NCBI GenBank assembly: GCA_951799405.1
Contig: OX637334.1
Span: 8,804,001 to 8,868,000, forward strand
Source: Agapetus fuscipes
Taxonomy: Eukaryota > Arthropoda > Insecta > Trichoptera > Glossosomatidae
Length of the DNA: 64,000 nt
Direction of reading: 5' to 3'
Shown here piece by piece: positions 11,870 to 22,647 of the stretch. The notes below the pieces were generated by a model. It ran no database searches. It had not been told where the DNA came from and saw only the letters and a program-made list of their open reading frames with translations. How positions within the stretch are numbered: the first letter of the stretch is position 1; each line of letters opens with the position of its first letter. The translations under genes and the position numbers were made by a program.

Positions 11870-11999
11870 AAAAGTTGTAAACTAGACAGTTTTGGTTGAT
11901 TGCTATCGTTCTTCTTTAAAAGGCGCTAGTGTTGTCTACAGGAGCAATCTTAGTGACTGCCAAAAAAGTATCCATTGGTCCATGGCATAATAACAAAGA

Positions 12000-12131
12000 T
12001 CAGCATGAAAAAGGTGATGAATATTGAGGAAATGAAAGTGGTTTGTAAGGACAGAAAAAAGTGGAGGCGCATCTGCGGAGGTACCGGCCACCCCTAGTGG
12101 AACGGCGGCAGGATACAGTACAGTACAGTAC
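12000..12131 (+). mobile_element. RTE-like LINE 3' end with (ACAGT)n tail
   Basis: Encodes the terminal [20 protein letters not shown] stretch, then GGCCACCCCTAGTGGAACGG and an ACAGT microsatellite. It corresponds to the last about 130 bp of the LINE at 20169-22647. Confidence 0.85.
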
Positions 12132-12439
12132 AGCTGTTTCCCCTTTTACCCAGGCGCTGCGAGCGTTGTTGGTACATCGAACTACGATTGTGGAATACAC
12201 AGGTGATTAAAAATTTTCATCGCGCAATGCGCTTTATATGAGATTTCTCACCTTTTTATACCCACTTTGGTTCATTGATTATAACATACAAATTAAAAAA
12301 AAAATAAAAGACAACAATCTGCAACAGCAAAAAACAACAAAAAGCTAAGCATAGAAACACGGATAATGTAATTTTATGTCAGTCTATGTATGTATTTACA
12401 TTATTTTTGAAAAATCTTGTAGATAGCAGTATTTGGTTT

Positions 12440-12692
12440 TATCTAATCTAAATCTAAGTTGCAAAGATATGTATCATCTGAGATTCATATTAAATGCATT
12501 CCCACAAGCAGACACGCATAATTTTGCGCTCACACATGCCGCATTTGGACCTACAATATAAAAAACCCAATCTCAAAGGAACATAAGCCCTGCAACTCTT
12601 GCCGACCTTCCCTGAAACAGGCGTGACATTGACAAAGTGAACTATTTTTTACAGTATGGGTGGTCAGCCTCATACCAACCTATAAGTCAAGG
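12440..12692 (-). repeat. Rep-C copy, full length
   Basis: Complete minus-strand copy from ATCTAATCTAAATCTAAGTT to CCTATAAGTCAAGGA, in the gap between CNOT11 and BRK1. Confidence 0.9.
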
Positions 12693-13671
12693 AATTAAAC
12701 ATGTGAAAAATATTGAAAAGCAGTCGCAAAGAGAAATTGTAGAATTATATCTAAAATTCAAAATGTCTACCTAATAGAACTAAATAATTGAAAAGCACAG
12801 CAATAAATGGCAATAAGAAAATATTTTTTTGATAATATAAGTTGTTAGTAATACACAAACGACCAATTAATTCAACCGATCAAGTAATGGGACTTCGGTC
12901 GACTTGAGAAGCCCACAACCATTCACCAATAGAAAGATGAGTGTGTTTCATTTAAAAGATTTTAATTTCACTAAGAACACAACATCAAATGAAGTATAAT
13001 TAAGATTGTAAAGTAATTATATTTAGTTAAATAAATATTTTTATCTTCAACTTAGTGTCAATCATTTATTAAACTATTGAAGTAATACGCAGAGTACATT
13101 TGCTAGGTCGCATTCAACGAATGGATCATCAAGAACGGAAAAGATTGTTGAGGTGATGGACCCAGAGTAAGATGTCTGCATAGCAGTGTTAACGGAAGAA
13201 GTATGGGACTGGAGGAGAAAGATGTTAGGCAAGCAATTAAGGCTGCCAAGACCCATCCTGGCCGGTCGATGGTAGGTCGTTCTATATCTATTTTAAGAAA
13301 GCAAGCAATACAACATGGTAATGCTGTAACAGCTGATTGCTGTACCACACATTTTGTATAGAAAACATACATTGTCATACAGCGATCAGCTGTTTACGCA
13401 TGGCCATGTTATATTCCTTTCTATCTTCAAATAGATACAGAAAGATCTATAGAGATGAGTCCAAAATACTGAAACCGTTACTTTGTAATCGCTACTTAGT
13501 TGGTGCAGAAGTAATCGTTACACAATTCTTCAAGTACCAGTTACAGCTACAAGTAGCTATAGTGGCTGTTAACTATTCCGAGTCCGCTTACAATTCCAAA
13601 TTAATCTAAATCGTCTATACTCTGAACAGTAACTGAGTAATGACCGACAAGACACCGAGTATACACTATAC

Positions 13672-13750
13672 CAGAGGTGCCCAAACGGTCGATCGCGGGA
13701 GGTTTTTGAAGTCGATCGCCAAGGATAGCTATAATTTTCAGTGATCGACC
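13672..13750. mobile_element. hAT-like terminus interrupted by the LTR element
   Basis: CAGAGGTGCCCAAACGGTCG, followed by a CGATCGC-rich stretch, resembles a hAT end. The LTR element at 13751 inserted in or next to it. A related but not identical inverted sequence (TTTAGCCCACCTCTAAAG) is at 17267-17284, so the other end is uncertain. Confidence 0.4.
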
Positions 13751-14014
13751 TGTAACGAGATGGATTTGTTTGTTAGGTAAAATGGAACATGAGATTTGAA
13801 TTTGAATGAAAAGGAAAACAAAAGAATATAAAAAAGGGAGAAAAAAGCTTGCCTGGCGTGAGAGCCACAAGCCTGTGTAATAAAGAATAAAGAATATTAT
13901 TGTGCTGTGGTTAATTGTGTATACATTGTGAAAGAAATAAAAGTAAACATATTAAAGTGTGTATGTTATATTATTAATTGTGTCAATCAGCAGGACAGAA
14001 GAAAAACCCTCACA
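13751..14014 (+). repeat. 5' LTR
   Basis: 264 bp, TG...CA ends, with AATAAAGAATAAAGAATA near the middle that can serve as the R-region poly(A) signal. No difference from the 3' LTR was seen on reading. Confidence 0.93.
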
Positions 14015-14938
14015 TTTTGATATTTTATTCATAAAACTTTTTATATCTGCATACATATTTTTCCAATAGTAACATCTTGATATGTATTTATAAGTTTTAA
14101 AAATACCTGCATGTCCATTATCATGATGATTCTTTATTATAGTTAATCTATTGTCTATAATAGGTATCTCTTTCCAATTATATTCCTCTGTGAAAGGATT
14201 ATCATCATTTATTAGTTTAAATAATTTATTATCTACCATTTTGAATTTTTTGTATTTGTGTGGTGTTTTTGTACATCCTTCTGCGATATTATTATACCAA
14301 GGATCTGCAATATTTGAATTTATTACTTCCATTTCTTTAGTACCAGGAATCCTAGATAATACATCTGGCACTGTATGTTCTTTCCCTTTTCTATGCTCAA
14401 TCTCAAATTCATACTGTGAAAGTCTCATGGCCCATCTTGCTAATCTACCTGGACAGAAGAAAAACCCTCACATTTTGTACGACGAAGGCAGTTTTTTCTT
14501 TGGACGATTCTTCTAGTGGAATTTGCCAAAACGCCTTGCTTAAATCTATTGAAGAGATATACTTGGCATTTCGTAAATTTGCTAAAACTTGATTTAAATT
14601 TGGAATGGGGTAGTTATCTCGTTTTGTTACTTCATTGAGTCTTCTAGAGTCCAAACAAAATCTAGGCGTTCCATCCTTTTTAATTACAATCACAACAGGA
14701 CTGGACCACGAAGATTTGGATTGTTCAACTATACCTTCTTTTAACATTTTATCTAACTCTGTGTTAACCTGTCTCTGTCTTGCTGGACTGAGTGGATAAT
14801 ACTTTTGTTTTATTGGAGGACCTTCTGTCTGAATTCTGTGTTCAATGAGGTTTGTGCATCCTAAGCCTATTTTTTCATAAGAGATGTCCTTGAAATCATT
14901 TTCTATTGTTTTTAATCCCTTTAATTGATATCAAATCT
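14015..14938 (-). pseudogene. Inverted gypsy pol: RT, RNase H and integrase N-terminus
   Basis: Read leftwards from 14938, it starts with RT N-terminal sequence (GPPIKQKYYPLSPARQ, then VVIVIKKDGTPRFCLDSRRL, NYPIPNLNQVL, SIDLSKAFWQIPLEESSKEK). It breaks off after KTAFVV at about 14480. A 27-nt filler identical to the pol/LTR junction at 13990-14016 follows. Then come the RNase H end (GRLARWAMRLSQYEFEIEHR, VPDVLSRIPG) and the integrase zinc-finger region (HHDNGHAGIFKTYKYISRCY). The latter ends at the second integrase Cys, where the inverted LTR end begins. The RT palm with the catalytic YVDD is missing. Confidence 0.9.
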
Positions 14939-14991
14939 AACATACATTATCACAAAATTAACAATCCACGACACTGAACTGAACGGACGCC

Positions 14992-15511
14992 ATTTGCTAT
15001 TTTTGTTGAAAATGAACAAAGAAAATGGGATACTTTTTTAGATTCAGTACAAAGCATAATAAATAATACAGTCAATTTAGCAACAGGATACACACCTAAT
15101 GTATTAGCAAGAGGTAGGGAGATTGTACTAAATGGTGAAATTCATGGTGAAATAGTAAATGATGAAATAGAATCAAAGGAAGATTTAGATAAATATAGAG
15201 ATATGCATAAAGATAAAATGAAGGAATTAAACACATTATACAAAATTGTAACAGAAAATTTATGGGATGCATATAATAAAAATGCAAATTATTATAATAA
15301 AGGTAGATCAAATCGTGTTTATGATCAAGGGGATATTGTATGGCGTAAAAATTTCATACAATCAAATGCAGGGAAATACTTCTGTACAAAGTTGGCTCCA
15401 AAATTTGTCAAAGCCAGAATAGAAAAGAAAATTAGCAAGATAGTCTATGTATTAAAAGATATAGACACAAATGTTATAAATAAATATCACATCAAGGACA
15501 TAATCAAATAA
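14992..15511 (+). pseudogene. Gypsy integrase C-terminal part
   Basis: Open from about 14992 to TAA at 15509-15511. It contains the end of the integrase core (NEQRKWDTFLDSVQSIINNT, TGYTPNVLARGREIVL), a helical stretch and a C-terminal module (NRVYDQGDIVWRKNF, KLAPKFVKARI). It is in normal orientation relative to the LTRs and abuts the inverted pol segment near 14940. An in-frame stop lies just upstream. Confidence 0.85.
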
Positions 15512-15775
15512 GATTAAAAAAAAAAAAAAAACATATTTTCATGTGTATGAAAAATTTGAGGTGATGCATGATACGGTGAAAGTTGATATAAAAGTGATCA
15601 GTGAAAGAATGAATTATGAAACATTGCATGAATGAAGGTATGAAACATAAATTAAACAAAGTATTACATATGAAGGTAAAGTTTTTAAAAAAAAATTGAT
15701 GGACTGATAAATTTATTAATGAAAAATAAATTTGAAATAAATTTAAATATTGGGAAAGATGTGATACATGTTTAA

Positions 15776-15970
15776 AAAAAAAAAGTTATTTTAATGAATT
15801 GATTAATTAACTGGTGAATGTTTATTATGTATTGTTATTTGATTATTTTGAATTGTTGAATTAAGTATATAAAAAAAAAAAGTTATTTTAATGAATTGAT
15901 TAATAAACTGGTGAATGTTTATTATGTATTGTTATTTGATTATTTTGAATTGTTGAATTAAGTATTAAAA
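15776..15970 (+). repeat. Tandem duplication in the LTR-element 3' region
   Basis: Two adjacent copies of about 95 bp, each with an A-run, GTTATTTTAATGAATTGATT, TAACTGGTGAATGTTTATTA and TGAATTGTTGAATTAAGTAT. It is non-coding, between the pol stop and the 3' LTR. Confidence 0.85.
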
Positions 15971-16262
15971 AAAAAACAAATATTTGTTTATAATATTGAA
16001 TATGAAATTTGTGTTAAAAAAAATTATATTAATTTTAGTATGAAAATAATTGTTGTTGTTAAAAAAAAAAAGGTATTAATGACTGAATAATGTATCAGAA
16101 ACAGGTTTTTTTTTTATTTTCATATTTTTGAAATTTATCCTTAAAATAAAACAAAATATGTGGCGCCGGCTGAGCATTATGATACATTATTTACTCATTG
16201 TAAAAGAAAAAAAAAAAAAAAAATTGGGAATGTTTTTTTTTTATGAGAGGAAGGAGGTGTAT

Positions 16263-16526
16263 TGTAACGAGATGGATTTGTTTGTTAGGTAAAATGGAAC
16301 ATGAGATTTGAATTTGAATGAAAAGGAAAACAAAAGAATATAAAAAAGGGAGAAAAAAGCTTGCCTGGCGTGAGAGCCACAAGCCTGTGTAATAAAGAAT
16401 AAAGAATATTATTGTGCTGTGGTTAATTGTGTATACATTGTGAAAGAAATAAAAGTAAACATATTAAAGTGTGTATGTTATATTATTAATTGTGTCAATC
16501 AGCAGGACAGAAGAAAAACCCTCACA
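16263..16526 (+). repeat. 3' LTR
   Basis: 264 bp, offset by exactly 2512 from the 5' LTR. It is preceded by the polypurine tract at about 16244-16258 and followed by the GACC target duplication. Confidence 0.93.
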
Positions 16527-16732
16527 GACCTTAAGACTAGTTTTTTGAAAAAGAAAATTTATTTTAGTGTTAGTCAATGAACTAACTCTTTCTTACTCAT
16601 TCTAACTCTGTAAAAAGGCTTAGATAAATTCATTAAATTTTGTTATTATTAATCTTGTTGTTTTTTCACAATTTGTATTTGCAAAACCTTATCACTTTTA
16701 CTGAGATCTATCTATCTATCTATCTAAACTCA

Positions 16733-17058
16733 ACTAAGCTACACATATAGTGTAACTTCTTGCCGCGTTATCCCCGAAGAGGTCGCATGTGGCGAGTTGA
16801 ACCTATTTATTGTTACAGGTAAGGGGGCCGGCCTTACGCCAACCACTTCAATTGAAGTGGTGTTTTCCCAGCTCCCGAGAGAGCTGGCACTCATTTCTTG
16901 TGAAGGCTGAGTAAACCTTGCCGGCATTATTATTTTGGGGTTTGAAATAAACACCGAAACGGGAAATCATTTCTGACACCCTCGCGCTCGGTGGGATTCG
17001 AACCCGAGCTTACGGCATGGAATGCAAGCACTCTACCAACTGAGCTATCGACCGGTCT
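16733..17058 (-). repeat. SINE-A copy, full length, tRNA-derived
   Basis: Reference copy for SINE-A. On the minus strand it starts GACCGGTCGATAGCTCAGTT (A box TAGCTCAGTTGGTAGAG). The B box GGTTCGAATCCC follows 45 bp later. The body contains ACTCAGCCTTCACAAGAAAT, GAGCTGGGAAA and ACTTCAATTGAAGTGG, and the 3' end is AGAAGTTACACTATATGTGT. The intact boxes mean it could be mistaken for a tRNA gene. The cloverleaf is not maintained beyond the B box. Confidence 0.92.
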
Positions 17059-17702
17059 ATTTATTTCCGATCTATTATCGGTAATACTATTTTTACAACA
17101 ATACCCCTCGAATAAGTGCTGAAACCGGAATAAATTGTTTGTAAAGAGTCAGTTCTCGCTCCTCTGGTAGCTACGGCTACAAAAGTAATCATTAGTAGCC
17201 GGAACCGTTTCTTTTAGTGAGTACACAAAAGTAGCTGGAATCATTGTAACGGTAACACTCAAGTAACGGTTTAGCCCACCTCTAAAGATCTACCAAAGCT
17301 TGTTAAGTCTGCAGGCCTAACGTTATACTTATAATGTTGATCAAAAGTAGCTGTTTTTTTTCAAGTATATCATGCAGAATACTATTCATATATGGCTGAA
17401 GAAGATGGGAAAGTAGGCAATTAAATGAAGAAAAATCAAAATACAGTTTAAATATTTATTAAATGCTTACAAAAATATGAGAAATTACAAATGGAATGAC
17501 AGTAAAAACCTAAATACAAAACCACAATCTAATTTGAATACTGGGTTGCCTTTCTGTACTTACAATTCTCTATAATGGCAGCCCCATGTCATAACTAGAG
17601 TAGTAACCCAATTTAACAAAAATTATTTGAGGGGGACCATGGGAGATTTTATGTAGTATAGTATATATAGTGTTTATGTAGTGTAGTATATATAGTACAT
17701 AC

Positions 17703-17823
17703 ATGAATGGTACTGTTTTGCAGCACATATACAAAATTTGATTTTCCATACGTCGAGAATGTATTTCATCTGCTGTGATGGCATTAATTTTGAAAATCGA
17801 AACTCCAAGTGAATGACGACGGC
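17703..17823 (-). CDS. Candidate exon of an unidentified gene (weak)
   Basis: A 121-bp minus-strand segment bounded by a good acceptor (TTACTCCAG at 17824) and a consensus donor (GTATGT at 17702-17697). It is open in two frames; one reads RRHSLGVSIFKINAITADEI. An AATAAA lies downstream near 17455. I recognise no family and no partner exons, so it may be chance or a transposon remnant. Confidence 0.2.
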
Positions 17824-18486
17824 CTGGAGTAATATAATAAAGGATAATATATGAATCGTATAACTGCAAACGGCGTCATCTCCAAAATTTATGATTATTG
17901 AGATAATGATTGAATTTGATTCTGCGCAGTGTAACAAATCAATTGCTGTGTGCGATATAATGCAAACCTCACTTAATCCTTCGTAATTTTAATCGAAAAA
18001 GTATGATTTCGTGCAAACGCCGTCATCTCCAACTAGTGTTGTCGTTTGACAAGTTTATTTTTCTCAAAATCATCGCGTAAGGAGTTAACGGTGTTTGCAT
18101 TTATACAACTCATATGAAAGTTGTCGTTTGATAGGTGACAGTTACACTAAATAAAAATTAAATAATGTATGTACCTACAAATAATACAAAAAGATATTAT
18201 ATCTATACAGGTTTTGTCAAACAGGAAGCATTTTTAGCCCCATCAAAGCAGACGCAGCGCCGGCGCATCGCATACTGGTATTGTTTCCTCAGTTAGACAG
18301 GTGTAGGCATGCCTAGTACAACACAGCGCAACCTTAGACGGGATGTTTTACTGCTGTGACTGGCGCTAAAAACACTTTCTGTTTTACAAAGCCATAACAT
18401 TAAAAACACTGACTGCCAAACTGTGGCACAAGAAACCTCTTTAGTGAGTCACTAAAAACATGAATACATAATTGTTTGTCACGAAG

Positions 18487-18560
18487 CTGGGTTGCTAGGA
18501 AAAGGCAAGCAACTATTTTTTAATTGGTTGCTAAGGACCATATTCAAATAAATGAGTGAT
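18487..18560 (+). repeat. Rep-E copy
   Basis: Reference copy for Rep-E: GGGTTGCTAGGAAAAGGCAA, a short AT-rich spacer, then AATTGGTTGCTAAGGAC. The two GGTTGCTA blocks are direct repeats about 45 bp apart. Related copies are at 24370, 25757, 27537, 35500, 44745 and 61975. Confidence 0.6.
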
Positions 18561-18930
18561 GGCTACCCGCCGAGTTTTTTTTTTTTTTTTATTTGGGCCG
18601 AGTCTAGCGACTCTCCAGATAATATGCTATTGGGGTTGGCCTCCTCATTCTGAATTTGCATTTTGGTCAGTTTAAGTTGCGGTTATAAAAGTTTGGGAAC
18701 CTCTGCTCTGGATGGTGGTCAAGAAAAAGTCAGTTTTACAAAAAAAACACTAATGGATTCATGTATTGCAAAAAGACATTTGGGTTGGGTATTACGAAAA
18801 AGGCGCTGGTTCATATTACAAAAAAATCTCATTCACCATTATGGTTGAAGTTTAAAAAGTTTGACAACACTGCACTTAACTAAAATACAAAATAAATTAT
18901 TTATTATGATAGATACCTATAATTTAATTA

Positions 18931-18936
18931 TTTATT
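18931..18936 (-). terminator. Poly(A) signal for BRK1
   Basis: TTTATT on the plus strand gives AATAAA 30 bp after the BRK1 stop on the coding strand. An overlapping second hexamer is close by. Confidence 0.65.
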
Positions 18937-18965
18937 TATCATCCAATCCTTACATCACTAATTTA

Positions 18966-19786
18966 TCAGGTGAGGGTTTCTCCTTTTGCGACCTAGAACA
19001 AAAATTAAAGGTAAATTAAAATAGGTAAGTACCTACATTTTTTTTCCAAAAATGGCATTTACTGATTTCCCATATGAATGATTTATAAGGCATTTTCCTT
19101 GACTAATAGGTTGATATGAGGCTGACTCCCATGCTGTAGAAACTTGGTTCACTTTTGGCAGTCACTCCCTTTCAGGGAAAAGAGTCAGGAGTTGCGCGAC
19201 TCATGTTCATGTGAGGTTTGTTTTTTGCAGGTGCACATGCAGCATGTATACGCGCAAATTTACATGTGTCTTCCTGTAGGAGTGCATTGAAAATATGTCT
19301 TAAGTAAATGTCAATATATCTTTGCAAATTAGATAATATATTAAGTATCAATGTCCTGGTGTCCTGGGACATCAGTGATTTGGCACACCCAAAAGCGCGG
19401 AGGCCCCTAATGTTTATTTTATATTGATTGATGATTCTATGACTTGAAATACATAAGTCACCATAAGTGGTAGGTTATAAATGTATGAGAAATGCCTTAC
19501 ACAAGCTTCCAAATAATCGATTCTTCTCTCCAATGTTGTAAGTTTCTCATTTAAGACAGCGAGCCGCGATCTGCATGACAAATCTAAAAAAAAAAACATT
19601 CAAAGAAAAGTGTCTTGAGAATTCAAAGGAAATGCGATTTTAACGGTCTAGATCCTTACCGAAAGAATTCAGGAAATCGGTTATCTTTTTAACGCTCCCA
19701 GTTATGACCTCGATATACTCTCGGTTGGCCCAGTCTTGTTGTATTTGCTTTTGTATAGTTTCACGATCCCTGTTCGAAGCCGACAT
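18966..19786 (-). CDS. BRK1: BRICK1 / HSPC300, WAVE complex subunit
   Basis: Smallest subunit of the WAVE regulatory complex, which controls Arp2/3 actin branching downstream of Rac. Exons, minus strand: 19786-19660, 19583-19501 and 18992-18966 (27 nt including the stop). Together they give 78 aa; vertebrates have 75. The family core is clear: [40 protein letters not shown] and [11 protein letters not shown], a single long amphipathic helix forming the complex's trimeric coiled coil. The C-terminus VAKGETLT comes from the tiny last exon and matches the family VTKGETLT. The ATG at 19786 gives [12 protein letters not shown]. Confidence 0.97.
19097..19345 (+). repeat. Rep-C copy in BRK1 intron 2
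   Basis: Plus-strand copy from CCTTGACTAATAGGTTGATA to ATATCTTTGCAAATTAGAT, diverged but full length. It lies opposite to BRK1 transcription. Confidence 0.85.
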
Positions 19787-20168
19787 TTTGTTGAGCTATT
19801 TTGACATTTGTGGAAAGCTTTCTTCTTCTTTGTGGTGTTAGCGATTTTCCGCTGTATGTAGAAGCGCCAGTGTCAATGGAATCCTGCATGACCAATCCTG
19901 CATAAAAAGCTGTGACGATGCTGTGACGTCATCCGACCGGGTTGCAAGGTAAATTAAATCATATTATTCCCGTATTTTCCGTGACGTTTATCCTTACTCT
20001 GTGCGTTTATCTGCCAAACAAATAAAATTTGAGCCGCTTTGGAGCAAAAATTAACTTCTAAATCTAAGCTGCAAAGATATCGCACGTTTAATAATAAAGA
20101 GCAATAACTCAAAAAATATGAATGTTGGGAAATCACGTTTGAAGTTCAGACAGCCAGTACAACTTGTA

Positions 20169-22647
20169 ACTGTAACTGTAACTGTAAACTGTAACTGTAA
20201 CTGTAACTCTGTCGCCATTCCGCTAGGGGTGGCCAGAGCCTCTGCAGAGTTGCCTCCATTTTTTCCTATCCTTACATACCTCTTTCAATTCATTCATATC
20301 CATCACCTTTTTCATGCATTTTCTTCTTTTACGCTCACTTTGTATATCCCATTCTTTCACAATCTCCTCAATCTGATCACTCCATACTTTTCTCGGTCGT
20401 CCCTTCCCTCTTTTTCCTTTCACACTTTCTTTGTATACATGCTTTGTCAGTCTATCATCATTCATTCTTTCCACATGCCCAAACCATCTCATCACATTCT
20501 TTTGTACCTTAAATTTCACATCCTCTTTCAAATTACATTCTTTTTTTACCCATTCATTCCTAACTCTATCCCTCAGAGTTTTTCCTGTCATGCTTCTCAA
20601 ATGCTTCATTTCCACCGTACATACTTTACTCATTTCGCTATCGTTCACTGTCCATGCTTCACTTCCATACATCAAAGTCGGTAACAATATGCCATTGTGT
20701 ACCGCCATTCTCAGATCCATCGTCAATCGTTTGTTCTTTGCTATTCTTCCTATTGCACCGACCACTTGCTTTCCCTTGCACACCCTATTCTCAAGTTCTC
20801 TTGTCATCTTTCCATTTTTCTCAAACATACTTCCCAAGTATCTAAATTCATCCACAATTTCAACTTTCGTACCATTCAACATAAACGTGCATTCTTCATT
20901 TTCATCCGTTCTGTCAAAAATCAGTACTTTCGTCTTACTTGCATTAATTTTCAACTTGTTCACACACAGAGCATGGTTCAGACTAGAGAGCATTGCCTGA
21001 AGTTCCGCTGCTGAATCAGCAATTAATACTGCATCATCAGCATAAAGTAGAACTCCGACTTTTCTCTCTCCAATCTGTATGCCATGCCCTTCCAGATTCG
21101 CTTGTTTAACACAATGATCCATAATTATATTAAATAACCATGGGCTCATTATGCAACCCTGTCTCACACCCTTGTACACATTAAAATACTCGCTGTATTC
21201 TCCATCCACCCTGACACACGCCCTGCTATTTAGATAGATGGCGCGTATCGCGTTCAGAAGTGCTTTGTTCACACCATACCTCTCAAGCACACACCACATC
21301 ATACTTCTATCCACCGAGTCGAAGGCTTTCTCAAGATCTACGAAAGCCGCGTAGACCTTTTTATTTACGGCCAGCTGTTTTTCGACTATCTGTCGAAGCG
21401 CGAATATCTGGTCTACGCAACCTCTTTCCGGCATAAAGCCAGATTGTATATCTGAGACCTTCTCCTGGGTGGATAATCTTACCCTATGGATAAGAATCTT
21501 GCATAGCACTTTACCTGGCACACTAAGAAGGCTAATCGGTCTGAAGTTACGGCAGTCTTTTTTGTCACCTTTACCTTTGTAAATTGGCACAATGACCGCC
21601 TCTCTCCAGTCCGATGGAACCTCCTTGACACTAACACACAATTCGCAAAGCTCTTTCATCCATTCAATCACACATTCTCCTCCCGCTTTCATCATCTCAG
21701 GTCTCACACCATCCACACTTGCAGCTTTCCCATTCTTTAATTCCTTTATGACCTTTCTTACTTCTTCTTTCGATATTTTCAAAACATTACCCTCATCATA
21801 ATCTCCTTTTACAGTTAAATCACATTCTTCTTCACCAAAAACCTCATTAAAATATTCTTTCCATCTCTTTTTTACATCGTCTTTATTCCACAGAATGTCT
21901 CCGCTGATATTTTTGATTCCTGGAGTTGTGGACCTACAACTGTCGTTGTTTTGTCTCACCCAGCTCCAGAACATCTTTTTATTGTCAGAGAAGTCATTCT
22001 GTGCTCTTTCACTAAATTTTTCTTCCATTCTTCTCTTACTCATTTGAACTTCATTCTTCGCTAGCCATTTTTTCGCCTTGTATTCAGTCTCTAACACTTT
22101 ATTCTTTCTGTCATTAATCCATTTTAAATAACTCTCTTTCTTCTCTTTCACTGCTTGTTTAACCCTATCATTCCACCATTCATTGCCTTTTCTATGCCCA
22201 ATCGTAACTTCACCGCATACTTTCTTTGCGCTTTCAACCAAACATGTTTTAAATGTTTTCCACATTTTTTCTACACATGCATTCTTCACAAGTTCCTTGC
22301 ATTCATCCGATTTCAAAATCTGGCTTACTTCAGCTTCAAAATCATTCCTGACATTTTCATCATCTAATTTTTCCACTTTCACTCTTTTCATCTTAATCAC
22401 TTTCGTTCTTTTCCTATCTTTTACTTCGCCTATCATTACTTTTGCACACAAGAGATGATGGTCTGAGCCCACGGATATACCTTGGTAGACTCTGACATCT
22501 CTTATGGCACCTCTCATACATTCTTCCATACATATGTAGTCAATGACTGTGCGAGTATTTGGCCCATACCACGTGTATGTGTGCACGTCTTTATGCTTAT
22601 ACCAAGTATTTGATATAAACATATCATGCTCCACACACATGTCAACA
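20169..22647 (-). mobile_element. RTE-like LINE, 5' truncated, with 10-bp target duplication
   Basis: Flanked by the duplicated target ACAACTTGTA at 20159-20168 and 22648-22657. The 3' end on the minus strand is a (GTTACA)n microsatellite after TAGCGGAATGGCGACAGAG. One uninterrupted frame fills nearly all of it. The insertion truncated the 5' end inside the endonuclease domain. The intact frame and exact target duplication suggest a young copy. Confidence 0.92.
20223..22640 (-). CDS. LINE endonuclease (C-terminal part) and reverse transcriptase, 805 aa
   Basis: Retrotransposon ORF2-type protein that nicks the target and reverse-transcribes the element RNA. Visible parts: the end of an APE-type endonuclease with GSDHHLLCAKV (residues 58-68, SDHH motif). 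A charged linker and the RT domain follow: [51 protein letters not shown], catalytic YADDAVLIADS. The C-terminal thumb and tail are RWFGHVERMNDDRLTK and GKRGKGRPRKVWSDQI. The architecture fits the RTE clade, though a related APE clade such as Daphne/L2 is possible. The first Met is internal; the true N-terminus was lost by 5' truncation. The catalytic residues are all present, so the RT may be functional if expressed. Confidence 0.92.
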   Translation of the reverse strand: MCVEHDMFISNTWYKHKDVHTYTWYGPNTRTVIDYICMEECMRGAIRDVRVYQGISVGSDHHLLCAKVMIGEVKDRKRTKVIKMKRVKVEKLDDENVRNDFEAEVSQILKSDECKELVKNACVEKMWKTFKTCLVESAKKVCGEVTIGHRKGNEWWNDRVKQAVKEKKESYLKWINDRKNKVLETEYKAKKWLAKNEVQMSKRRMEEKFSERAQNDFSDNKKMFWSWVRQNNDSCRSTTPGIKNISGDILWNKDDVKKRWKEYFNEVFGEEECDLTVKGDYDEGNVLKISKEEVRKVIKELKNGKAASVDGVRPEMMKAGGECVIEWMKELCELCVSVKEVPSDWREAVIVPIYKGKGDKKDCRNFRPISLLSVPGKVLCKILIHRVRLSTQEKVSDIQSGFMPERGCVDQIFALRQIVEKQLAVNKKVYAAFVDLEKAFDSVDRSMMWCVLERYGVNKALLNAIRAIYLNSRACVRVDGEYSEYFNVYKGVRQGCIMSPWLFNIIMDHCVKQANLEGHGIQIGERKVGVLLYADDAVLIADSAAELQAMLSSLNHALCVNKLKINASKTKVLIFDRTDENEECTFMLNGTKVEIVDEFRYLGSMFEKNGKMTRELENRVCKGKQVVGAIGRIAKNKRLTMDLRMAVHNGILLPTLMYGSEAWTVNDSEMSKVCTVEMKHLRSMTGKTLRDRVRNEWVKKECNLKEDVKFKVQKNVMRWFGHVERMNDDRLTKHVYKESVKGKRGKGRPRKVWSDQIEEIVKEWDIQSERKRRKCMKKVMDMNELKEVCKDRKKWRQLCRGSGHP

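Larger units (their letters stand above)
13751..16526 (+). mobile_element. Ty3/gypsy-type LTR retrotransposon, internally rearranged
   Basis: Flanked by two apparently identical 264-bp LTRs (13751-14014 and 16263-16526) that begin TGTAACGAG and end CCCTCACA. The 4-bp target duplication GACC is at 13747-13750 and 16527-16530. A polypurine tract (GAGAGGAAGGAGGTG) precedes the 3' LTR. Internal sequence is only 2.25 kb: pol is in two parts of opposite orientation and no gag, primer binding site or env was found. The LTRs and integrase C-terminus define the plus strand. Identical LTRs imply a recent insertion, so the rearranged form itself was probably mobilised in trans. Confidence 0.93.
17300..18965. 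other. Gap right of the LTR element, mostly unrecognised
   Basis: Apart from the candidate exon, the Rep-E copy and the BRK1 3' end, I see no gene or named element. The motif TGCAAACGGCGTCATCTCC (17864) recurs with one change near 18015. A CT-rich and T-run stretch is near 18575. Confidence 0.5.

Noticed and set aside
13751..16526. Endogenous retrovirus with env
   Set aside because: No envelope frame is visible and the internal part is too short. It is a defective Ty3/gypsy-type retrotransposon.
16980..17058. tRNA gene on the minus strand (A and B boxes, GGTTCGAATCCC)
   Set aside because: The same head is followed by the same 250-bp body in at least five other places, so it is a SINE head, not a tRNA gene. 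The same applies to heads at 33262, 40022, 45158, 52432 and 54695.
13460..17285. A large hAT element with ends at about 13672 and 17284
   Set aside because: CAGAGGTGCCCAAACGG and the complement of TTTAGCCCACCTCTAAAG are only loosely similar, and the sequence inside each end differs, so they probably belong to different elements.
20118..21014. Plus-strand ORFs of 105-189 codons rich in Phe, His and Ser
   Set aside because: They are antisense shadows of the 805-codon LINE frame on the minus strand.
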